From Pterobdella sp. o SKG-2022 (lineage: Eukaryota > Annelida > Clitellata > Hirudinida > Piscicolidae): DNA of 64,000 nucleotides. Location of the stretch: positions 9,012,671 through 9,076,670 of the forward strand of contig OZ038320.1 of NCBI GenBank assembly GCA_964035795.1, in the 5' to 3' direction. The notes under the pieces were generated by a model that was not told the origin of the DNA, searched no databases, and saw nothing but the letters and a program-made list of their open reading frames with translations. Positions within the stretch are counted from its first letter, which is position 1; every line of letters starts with the position of its first letter. The position numbers and the translations under genes are program-made. Positions 1 through 13,636 of the stretch are shown here, piece after piece.

Positions 1-242
1 TCTTCACCTTGGGATCAAGACATCATCATCATCATAGCGTCACCACACCGTGTTGTTTGTAAGTAATCTAAAGAATACATCACTGAAAATGCATGACTAA
101 AATCATAATAAATACATTTTTGAAAGAATTAATTCAAAGAGTTATAGAAAATGTCATTAATCTTGATGACCTGGAATATTCTACATGAATTTCAAGTTTT
201 GTTTTAGTTTATTCACCATGGCTTCATAGTTCTAAACCATAT
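1..242. other. AT-rich window edge, no gene seen
   Basis: This stretch lies between the window edge and the first assembly gap. A short CAT/TCA-rich run occurs near 23-40. I see no exon with usable splice signals. If the PHTF half on the minus strand continued in its present orientation, its next exon would be expected to the left of here, but none is visible. Confidence 0.5.
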
Positions 243-442
243 NNNNNNNNNNNNNNNNNNNNNNNNNNNNNNNNNNNNNNNNNNNNNNNNNNNNNNNNNN
301 NNNNNNNNNNNNNNNNNNNNNNNNNNNNNNNNNNNNNNNNNNNNNNNNNNNNNNNNNNNNNNNNNNNNNNNNNNNNNNNNNNNNNNNNNNNNNNNNNNNN
401 NNNNNNNNNNNNNNNNNNNNNNNNNNNNNNNNNNNNNNNNNN
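243..442. other. Assembly gap of 200 N
   Basis: This is an unbroken run of N of a standard scaffold-gap length. It forms the left boundary of the contig that carries the PHTF N-terminal half and RRM1. A gap of the same length at 15119-15318 bounds that contig on the right, so the orientation of the contig rests on scaffolding alone. Confidence 0.98.
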
Positions 443-554
443 ATTGCAATTTTTTAATAAACAAAATTTAATCGATTTTGAAAAGTTTATAAATAAACAT
501 AAATATAAATTGAAACCTGTTTAAACCACAGCATAAACATACAAAAGAGCGAAC

Positions 555-3500
555 CTGTAGATTGCTTATCAGGGTTGTTTGCAGGGTTTGATGGTACATG
601 GGGCTGTGAGTCGAAGGAAGGGTAGGAGGATGTCTTCTTGAGGGATTTATTCTTTCCAGACTCGTTTAAGATTTCATGCAAACAAGCATCATTGTTCAAA
701 TGTTGCTCTGTTGCGCATTTCATCCCCGCTTCTTTTGAAAAACTATGAAATTTTAAATCAAATATTTTGCTTTTACTAGCATCGTCAAAACCCATGGCAT
801 CAAGATGAGCAATATTGTCTTTTTTGACGCCACAAATTTTTTCTTTATTTGTTTCAAAGTCTTGATTAGAATGGTCGTAATCGCTTCCAATACTTTTGTA
901 AGGCAAGTTTGAAGAACTGACATATCTTAATTGTGTGCAATCTTCTCCCACTATTTCCGTTTTTAGAGCCCCGCCATCACAACCTACATCGCAACTATCA
1001 TCAGCATTGTCGCCATAAACTTCAAAGCCTTCATTTTCGTATTGAATACTTCCCTGCTGAAACTTATCAACGATGAAAGCCGCTTCCTTACCCTTCGTCT
1101 TCCTCTTTCTCAAGCCAAACTTTTGAGCTAAACCACCATTGTTTATGTTTTTTTCATATTCTTTCACCAACTTTTTTTTCTTAGAACAGTTTTTTCTATG
1201 TTTTGCTTCCCCATTTAAAATTTTCATTGTCTTTTTAATTTGGATTTTATCTTTGATGTTATAATTATAGTTAAACTTTGCATTACAAGGCTTATCACCG
1301 GAATTTGGTTTCTTGTTGTTGTTCATTTCATTTGCATAAAAGCTATTATATAAAAAATTCCCAGGTTTTTTCTCATGTCCATTCAAACATTGATGTCCCC
1401 GGTAACTAGATTTGGTGATTGGCATGGTTATCAGGTCCTCAACGTCATCATCATCGTCGAATTCGTCACCCTCGATAGAAGGAAGTGAAGAAGCGATGGA
1501 GTTCGTATCAGCACTCTTAAAACTACTACCATCATCCTCTCCCCCCATGTTAAGACTCCGATGCCGTGGCAGAAGTAGTGACATGACGGAGTATGATTCA
1601 TCGTCATCATCTTCGTCATCTTCCTCATCCTGTTCAAAGTCATTTTCGAAATGAAAACTAATCGTAGGTATTGACTTTGTTCTATTTGATTGATGACTCT
1701 TCACAAAACATTCCTCTTTTTCATTTTTATCCACTTCTCCGGTTGCCATGTTCTTTTTCTTTTTAATGCCATCAGAATTGCGCAAGTGATAGTTATTGTT
1801 TCTGTTTGGATCCATGACCTCCATATTTCGTTTATTTTTCTCCATGTCAAACACTTTGAACTCATCTCGAGATATGTTCGAGCCACGACCAAACTTGCCA
1901 GCATGTACGTTTGAAGCATCGTCAACCCTGCCTTTCTTGTTTCCTGTCATTTCCAATTCCTCCGCGGACTTTTTCACTCCATCTCTGATAATAAAAAATG
2001 TATGAGTTATGTGTATGAGTAAAAAATTACTTTGAAATTTTACCGTTGTTTTATAATTATATTATCAGTTTCATCATCGGCATCAATATCATCACCACCC
2101 TCCTGGCGGAAAAAAACAGGTCTGCAAGTGATAAAAATATTGCAAAAAGTCATTACGTTATTACAAGTTTTAAATATAATGATTTTGAAAATATCAATTC
2201 CGTAATTGAAAATCTCACTTTTTTTCATCGTCCAAACAGAAATTTTGATTTTTAATTTGTTGAAAAAACATATTTGATGTTGATTTATCTTGTTCATCAT
2301 GGGGCAGACTGGAAGATTGATTGAGTGAAGGTGCTGATAACGATGAAGAAAACGTTGATAATGATCCCGAGGAAGTAATTTGCGTGTTGAGAAGGGCGAG
2401 TATGAGATAAAGGACGAAGGGTGTCAAGAGGTGAGACATCGTCAGAACCTGCATGCATCGGTGCGGGAAATTAGAAAACTTTGGCGTGTATGATGCATTC
2501 AAAATAGCTTGGTTGAAAAAGGTTGCTTTTATGTGAATGTAGATATTTTATGAGTATAGAAAACAATATAAAAATTTATAATTATAATTTTGTTTTCTAG
2601 CCCAACCCTTGGTAAAGGAAAACTGGCTATAAAAAGGATTTTATTGATTGATTGAGAGACATCGTATATAGATTTCAATAACTATAATGATTATTTCTTA
2701 TTCAAAAATGCTATAATATATGATTATTATGGGAAAAAAATTTTTTATTTCTATATTTTTTTATATTCTGGATATAGCGTTGAACTGCATCCAACTTAAC
2801 GCCTGAGATTACAAGCTATTGTTTTTTTATAAGCTAGATAATAGCAGATACCGAGAAACGGTATGGACAGAAAGATATTCTGCTAATGTTGGAACATGGC
2901 TTAGCGGAGGATACTAGTTGAAAAGAAAAATTTTTCCAGGAAGAACGGCGGAACTTGAATTCCAAGCTAGATTCTCTATAAAAACTAGCTGAAAATTGCA
3001 TTTTTTATTTTTTTTTCCAATCATGATAAATGCAGGAAACCTTGTTTTGTTGAATGAAAAAGAAGAAATATTTGATTGCTGTCTTTCTCAGTTTATAAGA
3101 CATTTAAACCAATACAATCTAATATGGACACAAAATAATATAATGAACATGCATTAGCATATGAACCTCGTCTGAAGGTGTGATGTTGTCAGTGGAGTAG
3201 ATGTAGATGGATGTGATGTGTAGGAAATAGAGAATGAGGAGTATTATGGAAGTCACATCACCAGTGCATTTGCGCCACCTTCGTATATGTATGTCGTTAA
3301 GATGGTTGATATATGTTTGTGGTCGAAGGAACTTGAATATGGTGCTATTAGAGTCGTAATCGCTATTCTATTAAAAAGTCGAATTAAAAGCAGCAAGTAA
3401 TGCCAATATTTTGATAGCTCTTATATTTTGAAATGATTATGAAATAGTTTCCAAGATTATATAAAATCAGAAAAGACGAACTATTTATAATTTTACAAAT

Positions 3501-5097
3501 CAATTATAGATACGAAACATTAGAAAAATAAACAACCATTTGAAATACAAGGGCATGAAGATAACTCTGTACAGGGCCTTGCGAGATATCGACAACCAAC
3601 TGTGACGAGGTTTCAGCTTGGAGAAAGATGAGCCTGAACGAGATGAAGGAGTGAAAGGATAAGTCTTTTTATAGTGATATTAGCTTATAAATTTCTCAAA
3701 TAAGAAACATATTAATATATTTATTCTAACGAAGACACACTATATTCAAGAGAAATATTTAAAAATAAATTAGAATCGATTTTAGCGACCAATTTAAAAA
3801 CCTAACGAGTATAATACTAAAACATAACAAAAATGAAATAATGAAGAACGTTGAGAAATTCAATAAAGCTCAATGTTATTTTGTTATGATACAATAAATA
3901 AAAGTAGCGTCATTTTCAGCCCAATTGTTTCGCAACCGAAAGTTGACCCATTACGCTTGACCTGGTGGTAAACTATAAGCATAAAATAATAAAAAAAACA
4001 AATTTTAAATGAAAATGAAATTCTAATACAAAACACTTGATAACCAAAAAATAATAAATCTATAAGAATTAAAGATATTTAAAATTTTCTTTAAAAAGCA
4101 AAAAAAAAATATGTAAAAAACTAGTAAATTAAAAAAATTATTCTTGATTGCTAAGAGATTTATAATTGCTGAGAGAAGTGAAAAAATATGCTAATATACC
4201 CCTGATAAGATCCAAGTCGATCAAGTCATTGTTTACTTTCCCTTTCTTCCTAGTTAGCTTGTTTAGGCTCTAAATTGGTGTTGATTTATATATATAAAAC
4301 ACATTTATATACTAAATGATTTAATAAAACAGTTTTATTTTGCAAGAAATTGTTATTTAACAAGGTAAATGAGCAATAATGTTAATTAATTGCAATAAGA
4401 ACAAAAGTATGCTCGAAAAAAATTGTAATTGTTAATAAAGTATTAAAACAATTAGCTTGTCTTCAAATAATTGAAAAAAAAATATGTTATGCCTAATCTA
4501 CTGCATACCACAATTGACAAGTTTTGGAAAATTTTTATTTTTTTAGTTTTTGAACCAAAACTCACAAAAATAAAGAAATGAAAGATTTGAAAAATAATTT
4601 TTATATATCCAAACAAATGCTGAAAATTTTTAATATATATTTTCTAAATATTAAACTATTTATTATGTTAGATTAATTATACTTTTTAAAACCTGAAATA
4701 AATAAAATATTGCCACAATTACTCATTTTTTTTTTACCTAATAGAAAGATTTGGCTAATAAACATGAATAGTAGAATGGTTGCACAAATTATTTGAGTTG
4801 AATTTTAATTGAAAACCCTGCATACCTGACTGACAGCTTTTTCTATGCTTCTTTCCCAAGGCTGCTTATCATAAATGCTGATCTAAAGAAAATAAAAACA
4901 CTATTTTGATATTTTAATTCAGACTTTTTGATTTGATGAAAAATCTTAGTATTTCATAAATATATAGTTAATTAGATACTGATATTTTTGAAATATCTTT
5001 TCTAGGAATGAAAAAAATTTTTTTTGAATTTTTATAGTACCAATTGAAATTTAACCATTTCTTGATACTCGCTGATGACCCTGTTCATAAAGTTCAT
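555..5097 (-). CDS. PHTF: PHTF-family membrane protein, N-terminal half (exons 1-8)
   Basis: PHTF1/2 are multi-pass endoplasmic reticulum membrane proteins; the N-terminal region of PHTF1 is known to bind FEM1B. Eight exons can be traced on the minus strand: 5056-5097, 4826-4882, 4200-4269, 3537-3633, 3167-3362, 2219-2448, 2044-2121 and 555-1984. Exon 1 starts MNFMNRVISEYQEM and runs into ISIYDKQPWERSIEK, matching the family's ISWYQKKIGAYDQQIWEKS. Exon 3 gives DLIDLDLIRG and exon 4 SSFSKLKPRHSWLS, both diagnostic. Exons 5 and 6 hold two hydrophobic helices (around IILLILYFLHITSIYIYS and LLTPFVLYLILALL). Exons 7-8 encode about 500 residues of acidic, Asn/Lys/Ser-rich low-complexity sequence, longer than in vertebrates. 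Every junction agrees in phase. The last exon ends in phase 1 at a GTTCGC donor and no continuation lies to its left. The C-terminal half is at 24732-27451 on the other strand. Confidence 0.88.
2599..2660 (+). repeat. Retroposon 3' tail with ATTG microsatellite, copy 1
   Basis: The stretch begins agcccaacccttggtaaagg, continues with aactggctataaaaaggat and ends in attgattgattga. A near-identical copy occurs at 26475-26546. A conserved unit ending in a short tandem repeat is typical of the 3' end of a non-LTR element or a SINE mobilised by one. It lies upstream of exon 6 of the PHTF half, in an intron. Confidence 0.65.
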
Positions 5098-5732
5098 GAT
5101 GAGTCTAGGAAGCAAAACTTCAACAATTCATTTCAGTTTCAGAATATAAAAAAATTTCAAGACTTTCAAATTTAATAGCAATGTTCTGAAACTTTTGTAG
5201 TTAAATATGTTAATTTTTCGGATGTTGAAATATATATTTGTTCATTACATTTTATGATGTTTTTAAAAGTAGATCTAGCTAGTGTATAAATATGAAATCA
5301 TTTGAAATTGTATATAGATCGATAACTCAAGACCAAATATAAGAAATAAGTTTTTGTTTTTTTATTTCATAAATTTTTAGTCAAAGCAATTAAAATTAGC
5401 AAATGAATCTGACAATAATCTAAAAGGAATAAAAGGTTTAATCACTCCATATAACACTTTCAAAACAAAGCAGATTCGCTTCAAATACATGTAAAATCGT
5501 ATAAAATGGATATAAATCTAAATTATTACAAGATCCCAGTCAAACACTTAAAGAAAAAAATATAAACACATTATGAGTATATTAGTAGGAAACGATGCTT
5601 TTGTATAATTTCTAGACAATTTAAGTTCGTCTTATCAAGTGCACTCGTTTTTACTAATACGTTGCTTTACATTCATTTAGTTGTAGAGTAATAATATGAG
5701 TAATATGAGTCCTAACACTTGAAACTCATCAT
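5098..5732. other. Spacer between RRM1 and PHTF N-terminal half
   Basis: This AT-rich spacer lies between the 3' end of RRM1 and the predicted start codon of the PHTF half, both on the minus strand. It would hold the RRM1 3' untranslated region and the PHTF promoter. I see no clear TATA box or other named motif. Confidence 0.5.
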
Positions 5733-8700
5733 TCAACCACTGCACATGAGACAGGCATCCTTGTTCTTCAATGAGCACATCATTGCCTCCATGTTGTTTG
5801 TGACCTCATCAACCTCGTTTTTGCTTGCGTGGCCATTCGTTATGCCGTTTTGAAGCTTCGTGAGTTTAGTTTTATCAACTGTGAATTGGATGGCGTTTGC
5901 AGCAGGCTTGGATCGTAGATAGTACATGCCAGTCTTCAAACCCTGTCAAATTCAAACATGAATTTGAAAAACTGAAAATTTATAGCTCAAAATTATTATT
6001 AAAAACACCATTTTCCAGCAATAAAAGTGCATGGAAGACAATTTTGCGTAATTGGGTTCTGCCATGTGGACATTTAAAGACTGGCTTTGATCGATGAATG
6101 GTGCCCTGTCTGTAGCCATCTTAATGATAGTTTTCTGTGGCAACTCCCATACAGTTTTGTATAGGAGTTTAATATCGTCAGGAATAACGTCGATGTTCTG
6201 CGAAAAATTGATTTACTTTAAAGCTAATTCAAAAGATGAGGGGTAAACAAAAATGAGACTGATCAAAAACCTGGACAGATCCATTGTGGGCAATGAGTTG
6301 GTTCTTGATGTCATCATTCCAGAGACTCCTCTCTGTTAAGTCAGACAACAGATGCTGGTTCACTATCTGTCAAGCGGTATGAATTATTACATGAATAAAC
6401 CTACAGATCATCAAGATTATGCAGTCCTCACTATTTTACCAAAGAATACATAATCATCATCATAAAATATAAAGCTACATGAAACTCAAAATATGGCAAA
6501 ACGGTAATAACATCCAAAGTGAAACAATATAAAATTTTAAGTTACGTTAACATACGCCAAAGCTTTCCATCATAGGCGTAAAGCAATAACATAAAGAGCA
6601 TTATAAAAACTTGTATGCTTGAATTAACCTGATATTCTCCAGACAGCACCCTTCTAGTGTAAATGTTGGAGGTGTATGGCTCAAAAGACTCATTGTTTCC
6701 CAGGATCTGTGCTGTGGATGCTGTGGGCATTGGTGCAACCAACAAACTGTTTCTCACACCATACCTTGATAAGTTTTGAATAAATATATTTGAAGATATT
6801 AAATACAGTCTTTATTTTTCATTTGCCTGTGATAGAAAAGTTGAACGCTTGCAAAGCAAGTCAGGCATAAAATTGATAACATTCATTTAGGCTCTATATA
6901 AAATCAATGCTCAAAAGCAACAACAGTTGTTTTAAATACATTACTTTTTGATGTCATGTCTGAGAGTGACCCAATCATGCCTGTCTGATGGCTTTACATT
7001 CCACATGTCTGGTTGCAAGATCTGCAATTCAAAAAAATTGAAGAATAATTTACATATGAATGTTTAAGATATGAAATTAAAAAATTGAATTTTTAGAAAA
7101 TAATTTGTATGTTGAATATGAACTCAACTTAATATAAGTTGGAAAAAAATATATGTAGGAAGCTTTTTATAAAATATTATTCTCATGAAAAGCTTACCTT
7201 TCCTAAATAAACCATAGTATTGTTGATACTCAAAAATATTTCAAAACGAAACAAAATGTATTAAAACAATACATCAAGTCTTAACAACACATAAGTAACA
7301 CAAGAAACCAACTCCTTTGCTGACTGGGCACCCCTCATAACTCTCATACACTCCTTGCTCTCTGGCCAGTTCACATGATGCCTTGAGGGCAGCGTAATAT
7401 ATCGTTTCAAATATGTCCTTGTTTAACTGTTGAGCTTCATCTGAGTCAAAAGGATACCTGGTGATGGTTAGAGATGTTTTTGATGTACTATGGGGTGGGA
7501 GAATATAGTACAAAAGAAATGTAGCTAAAAAGTGCATAACCTTCTACTGAGAAAAACAGGATATAAAAAGAATGATGATGATGATGAAGAGTATAATAAA
7601 TAGGTATTGTATTAGTTTAATAAATATAAGTGTTGATTTTACTGAACATTTTGAGAGTGTTATCAGTAAGCTATGCATTCAATAACATACTTCATGAGGA
7701 GGAAAGCATCGGCCAATCCCTGCACACCAATTCCAATGGGCCTGTTCTTCATGTTACTGTTGCGAGCCTGATAGATGGTCAGACAATGAAGATACATATA
7801 TATGAAATGATGAGTGTTAAAAATGAAAGTCCAGATTAAAAAACTTGGACAATGAAAAGAATTTTGAATAATTTTCTGAAACTGTGAATTTGTTATGTCA
7901 CCTCTTCGACAGGGTAGTAGTTGACATCAATGATTTTGTTAAGGTTTTTCACAATCACCATGGTCACTTTGACCAGCTGATCAAAGTCATACTCCTTGCT
8001 GCCCTCCTTCACAAAACGATTCAGAGCTATGGAAGCCAAATTGCAGACTGCCACCTTTCATAAAAAAATTAATACATAAAAATATACTATTAAATAACCC
8101 ATTAAATTAATCAAATACTTATCTCACTTAATTTTCTGAGTAGTTTTAAACTACATCATTATTATAGTCAGTATATATATTCTCTAACATCAATAACCAA
8201 CCCTACCTGGTCATAACTGGAGTACTGCACAATCTCAGTGCAGAGGTTGGAACACATGATGGTGCCCAGATTCTGTTGGTTGGACTTGCTGTTGCAATGG
8301 TCTTTGTACAACATGTAAGGGTTGCCAGTCTCAGTTTGGGCTGTCAAGATCTCAAACCACAAGGCCTGAGCTTTGACTTTCCTTCTTCCTCTGCCTTCCC
8401 TCTCATATCTATGTTGGAATTGTAGTGAAAACGGTAACAATGCAAACTTCTCAATCATCAAATGATATTTAAAGATTAATGATTTTAAAAAGTTTTGATG
8501 TATTCTTAACAAATTCTTTTTTAAAACAGATATTTAAATTATGTAGAGAAAATTTTTAAGCTCAAATTTTGAAAAAGTAAAACCTTGTCATGATTCATTA
8601 GCTAATGAATTATGACAATGTTTTACTTTTTCAAAATTTGAGCTTAATAAAATTTTCTCTACATGTTCTTCTAAAATCCTCATAACCTGAAGTTTCACTG

Positions 8701-11700
8701 TAAGATATTTAAAATATGAAACAAATTCAATTCATAATGATAATCATCAAACTTCTCATAAAGCTCCTTGAACTCTTTGCCCCACACCTTGTGCAGGCCT
8801 GGACATTCATGGGGACACATCAGTGTCCATTCACCGTCTTTTTCCACCCTGCAACCAAAATAATTCACTTTGATCCTAATCAATTATATTGTAATTTAAT
8901 AGAATTATAAAGTAATAACGAAAAATATAAATCAGCATAAATTAAAATTTTAATGTATTTGAAATCGCAAGATTTTGTATAAAACTTATCAAACTTTTAG
9001 GAGTATTAAATACAATGAATCAAAATATTCTATATAGCCAAATCTCTTAACAAAAGGGAACTTAATATTGAATAAACATAAGTAAAATCCCATTAACATT
9101 TTACATCAAGCCACAATCAGTATATATAACCAAAACACCCTGATGAACCATAATAAAAGGATAAGCAGATGACCAATAGAAATCAACTGAGCAAACCTCA
9201 GACCAACCACCAACCTCTCCATAAACAGATTAGGGATCCACAAGGCATAAAAGAGGTCTCTAGCCCTTTGCTCCTCCTTGCCCGTGTTCTTACGCAGATC
9301 AATGAAGTCAAAAATATCTGCATGCCATGGCTCCAAATAAATGGCAAAAGCCCCAGGTCGCTAGTTTAAAATATTATTTTATGTATTGATTAGTATTCAT
9401 GGATAACAATTTTTACTGATTAGATACATAGGCTAACAAAAACTTGGGGATTGAACTATCATTGGATGAGAATTTTTTTTCCCTGATGGGAGAAATAATC
9501 ATGAGATTTACTTTGTTTCCTCCTTGGTCGACATAACGAGCTGTGTTGTTGTACACCCTCAACATGGGAAGCAAGCCATTTGATTGACCATTTGTCTGTC
9601 AATTACATTTTACATATTTTTGCTAAGCAAAGAAACTATTTTTTTAAAGGAAAGAACTAATTTTTACCACACTATTCATCAAAGAAAAGATACAGAACAA
9701 CTAAATTCAAATAAAAAATCTGCTAAAAACATTTTCAATGGCAAAATAACTAAATATAAAATTGAAACTTTTCTATTAATTATTTAACAGTTCCATTTTA
9801 CTACAATAAATTTCGTTTTTTGTTATTAAATCTTATAAAAATACTATAACATCGCATCAATTGAACATAAAATCTCAAAAAACATAATCACAAACCCCAG
9901 ATATAAAGCTCCCAGCGGCTCTGATGCAATGCACAGCCAGTCCAATACCCCCTGCAGATTTGCTAATCACTGCACACTGCTTCAAAGTATCAAAAATGCC
10001 CTCTATGCTATCCTCCCTCATGGCCAGCAGGAAGCAACTTAGATGGTGGTTGAAATGTAACAGTATGTATGTGTTAATTCATAACAGTCTGGACAACAAA
10101 CACAAAGTATTTATTAAATGACACGAAGCTTTTCGTAAGGCTAGCTTACATTATCAAGTGATAATGTAATACAAAAAGCTTCATGTCATTTAATAAATAC
10201 TTTGTGTTTGTTGTCCTTACTTTTAGGTTCAGGCTATTGTACTTCATCATAACAGTCTGTTTTTTCACATATAAAAACATTTAGTTCTGATGTTAATAAT
10301 GATGAATACAAATTATGAGAATATCTTCATCATTATTTTACATCAAGTTCTATGCTAGCATGGTTATAATAATGAACTACTATGAAAAGTATCATATATG
10401 AAGTACCTAGAGAGTTGAGGTCTGTTGGTGCCAGCATTGAAGAGGGTGGGTGAGGCATGGGTGAACCATTTCTCAGACAGCAGATTGTAAGTCTTTAGTG
10501 TTAATTCATAATGGTTTTCAGTTGTAAAAAAATTTTTTACTTATTGTAGAAGCACCATCACCCCTTTTACTTAAGTTTCAATTAGTTTGTCATGCTTGAT
10601 TTCTCATACTAGTGAGCTTAGATTTTTATTATACATTATTTTTTTAGCTTCATACTCAGCAGTGAATCATATTTGTAAAACTCATTTTTTACATGAATCA
10701 AGCCAAGTAAATCCATTTTTGAATTGAATTTTTAAAATTTTAACTGTATCATTTGAGATAAAGCTATTCAAATTTTTCCATATTTCATATTATAACATAT
10801 GAAATTTTACCAACTACTTCATAAACAGTTTTCTGTATTATACTTAAAACTATATAACTTAATAGTAATAAAAAGACTGATACATAAAAGCAGACCTCAA
10901 TAGCAGAATCAATATCACTGCCATGTATTCCTATGGCAACTCTCATAAGCATGTGCTGTGGCCTCTCTGCTATCTTCCCATTGATTTTCAACAAGTATGA
11001 TCTTTCTAATGTCTGAAGATTTATTATTTCCATGGTAAATATTTATGATCAATGTGATACTTTACATCAGTGTCCATGATATCATTATGACGTAGTGATG
11101 AACAATATTATGGAGAACAGACTTACTCTAAAACCAAAATAGTTGTAGCTAAAATCTCTGTCATAGATGATAGCTGAGTTGAGTCTGTCAGCATTAGCCA
11201 TTATAACATCATGGGTCTCCTTGGAAATCATTGGTGAGTAGATTTGAGTTCGGGGATTGAAATATTCATAAAGATCTGTCATAACATCTGTTAAATTGTA
11301 TGTTTGAAAGTCTCATTAAAAGTCCTTGTGCACCAGATAAGTGGAATTGTATCATATGGTCTTGAATAACATGAGGTCTGAAGAAAAAAATTAGTAAATA
11401 TAAATACCAACCACTGAATTGTTTCTTGGTTTCCTTATGCAAGTTGGAAACAGCAATTCTAGCAGCAAGAACAGCATAATCAGGGTATTTAGTGGTGAGA
11501 GTGGCACAGATCTCTGCTGCCAAGTTGTCCAGCTCCACAGTCGTTACGCCTGGATACAGGCCGCTTATAACTTTCAATGTCACTGCCACCTGTTTTTGAA
11601 AGTTTTATAATATAACATATAACTATAATGAAGCCTTTTGAAGATAATTTTTAATTCAAATTAAAAAAAGTATACTAACAGGGTCAACAAAGTCCATGTT

Positions 11701-12008
11701 GAGGCCATAACACAACTTTCTGATTCTAAAAGTAATTTTGTCAAAATGTATATCTTGTTTTCTTCCATCTGCATTAGAGGGAATCAAAATTTTTTTTCCG
11801 TAATAAAAAACAAAATTACGAAAAAAATGAATTAAATATTGTTTTCTTTTTGAAAAAATCAGGAATATAGATAAATAACTAGCAATAACATAATTTAGAT
11901 TATGTAACGTAAAATATACAAATACATGGGATCAATACTTTTATAACAACTTTTAATGCCTGAGTACCAACCTCTTTTAATTACATATAATTTGCTATAG
12001 TCCGACAT
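5733..12008 (-). CDS. RRM1: Ribonucleoside-diphosphate reductase large subunit (class Ia)
   Basis: It reduces ribonucleoside diphosphates to deoxyribonucleotides together with the small subunit RRM2, in the cytosol, supplying DNA synthesis. Nineteen exons, minus strand: 11972-12008, 11680-11768, 11412-11589, 11127-11287, 10896-11012, 10407-10492, 9896-10037, 9512-9595, 9215-9360, 8753-8848, 8207-8408, 7902-8054, 7691-7767, 7313-7457, 6945-7021, 6629-6764, 6271-6366, 6009-6197, 5733-5942. They sum to 2421 nt, 806 residues, close to the 792 of human RRM1, and every phase agrees. Catalytic features are intact: the redox cysteines in LSSCFLL and VAVCNLA, the NLC.E active-site motif in CSNLCTEIV, the radical-transfer tyrosine pair in GMYYLRS, and the C-terminal redox pair in CLMCSG. 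The start [16 protein letters not shown] fits the ATP-cone. One substitution stands out: YCW where most relatives have YGW. Two GGCGGGA motifs lie just upstream of the start. Confidence 0.96.
8519..8668. repeat. Palindromic MITE-like element in RRM1 intron 10
   Basis: Two arms of about 65 bases are almost perfect inverted copies of each other. The left arm contains gctcaaattttgaaaaagta and the right arm tactttttcaaaatttgagc, and they meet near 8600 with almost no loop. The element sits between RRM1 exons 10 and 11. It encodes nothing. The structure fits a foldback or MITE element. Confidence 0.75.
10091..10216. repeat. Palindromic MITE-like element in RRM1 intron 6
   Basis: The left arm starts ggacaacaaacacaaag and the right arm ends ctttgtgtttgttgtcc. 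The arms run about 60 bases with a short spacer near 10155. Just inside is a cgaagcttttcgtaagg core that recurs in other palindromes of this window (34.6 kb, 51.2 kb). It lies between RRM1 exons 6 and 7. Confidence 0.75.
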
Positions 12009-12050
12009 TTTTTCCGTTGGTTTTAACAAATTCACGAAGATTTAACAAAA

Positions 12051-12081
12051 AGGCGGGATGAATAAGGACGAAGTGGCGGGA
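12051..12081 (-). promoter_or_regulatory. Two E2F-like GGCGGGA sites upstream of RRM1
   Basis: The motifs aggcggga (12051-12058) and tggcggga (12074-12081) lie about 43 to 73 bases upstream of the RRM1 start codon, in DNA otherwise very poor in G and C. GGCGGGA is the core of the E2F binding site. Ribonucleotide reductase genes are known to be S-phase regulated through E2F. The functional claim is inference. Confidence 0.55.
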
Positions 12082-13636
12082 TTTCTATTGATTTTGGCAA
12101 ACAAAAATGTTTCAAAGGTTATTTTCTAGCACTTAATTTACTCCCAAAAAATCTTTTTTAATTTGTTTTTTCCTCTTTTTCTTTATTCAAACAAATTCTA
12201 CTTAATAATCAAAACTCTAAGTTTTTTCAAATGATATTCAAGATTTTTAAGAATTAATTATTCAAGTATCAAAGAAATTATTCCATTTTATGAGGGTTAA
12301 TAAAGTATGAAATAAATCGATTTTTCTTCAAATTGAAAATATATAAAATAATCAGATATAACTTCTAGATTCTAATGGAGAAGAGTAGAGGATAAAAGCT
12401 GACGAGATAGGGAAAAAATAGATATGTAGAAACGGATTTAGATGTTTCAATTGAAAAAATTAAACTTAATAAGATGAAGTATGAATAGAAGATTTGTTTT
12501 AGAGCAAAATAATAATAAGAACAAGAGTTTATTTAATTTGATAAAAAGAAAAGACATTGGAAAGAACCAGCAGCATAGAGTTGACTCGAAAATAATATTT
12601 GATGAAATGAGAATCATGAAAATATATTTTAAAAATTTTTAATGAGGTCTTGTCAAAGTACACACAAAGCAGGTATGCTGAAAGATATGAACAAAGCCAT
12701 AAACCCGTAAGTCTAAAATAGCATCAAGATAAATTCATAAGAAACAATGGTCAACGGTGTTCTGAAGAGCGAAATACAATAGAAATCTTTGAAAACTAAA
12801 ACCAATAAAAATACTTCATTCATGTTTCGAATCGGACTTTTTTGTATACATATTCAACAAATGTAGTTTCATTTGCTAGCAAGTTTGTATTTAGGTGTCA
12901 GACATTCAGTTTCATTTTCATAATCTAGGCACGTCTAATTAACAGCAAAGTAGGTAGAATTTTGGGCGTGTTGTATAGTTTATACTATTGTAGGTGGTTG
13001 TTAGACGCCTTCAGGGTTTGTTGTAAAGTTGTTAAAAAATTGTAAAAATGCTAACAAAAATATTTACTCTCAAGTTGTTGAGAATAATGAGTTGACGATA
13101 TCAGCAGGTTTAAGATTTAATATCTGATTGAAGCATTGTTGAAAATGATTTTAATTTAAACTTAAAATATAAACGGCGTAGTTAAAAAATCAATGACTTG
13201 AAATCGATATTTTTTAATAAGAGTAAAGTTCGTTGTGAACTCAAGCGTATCGTAACAACTCACTTTTCATCGAATTTATTGAGATTTTTTAAAAATAGAA
13301 ATATTAAGACAATAAAAAAAATGGAGCTTGTAATTTTAATTTAAGGACTACAAGATGAATTCTTAACATATTAAATGTTATATAGGATTAAACCATGTGG
13401 TGATGAACTACAAGTAAGCGTGTTTTATTGAGAGTTATCAAAAGAACTTCAAGGAACTAAATAGCACATGTGGAGTGTATGAAAGATTTAACTCTGCCAT
13501 GAAAATTAACAATCATTCAAACATAAACCAACTCAACATTTTATTATAAAATTTAACCACACAAAAATATAAAAAAACAAATAATAAATACCTATTGGAT
13601 TTGATTGGCGGGATGTCAAAAAAATTTTATAATTGA
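12082..13636. other. AT-rich intergenic region, no gene seen
   Basis: About 1.5 kb of AT-rich sequence upstream of RRM1. I find no open exon flanked by good splice signals, no repeat structure and no RNA gene. A further ggcggga occurs at 13607-13613, close to the unassigned open exon that follows. Confidence 0.45.

Noticed and set aside
213..464. Open frame spanning the first N-gap
   Set aside because: Most of its codons are unknown bases; it is an artefact of the gap.
1412..1654. Poly-Ser frame on the plus strand
   Set aside because: Antisense shadow of the Asp/Glu-rich PHTF exon.
487..2502. Independent secreted acidic protein starting MSHLLTPFVLY
   Set aside because: The apparent signal peptide is the second PHTF membrane helix; the exon joins in phase to exons at 3167-3362 and 2044-2121.
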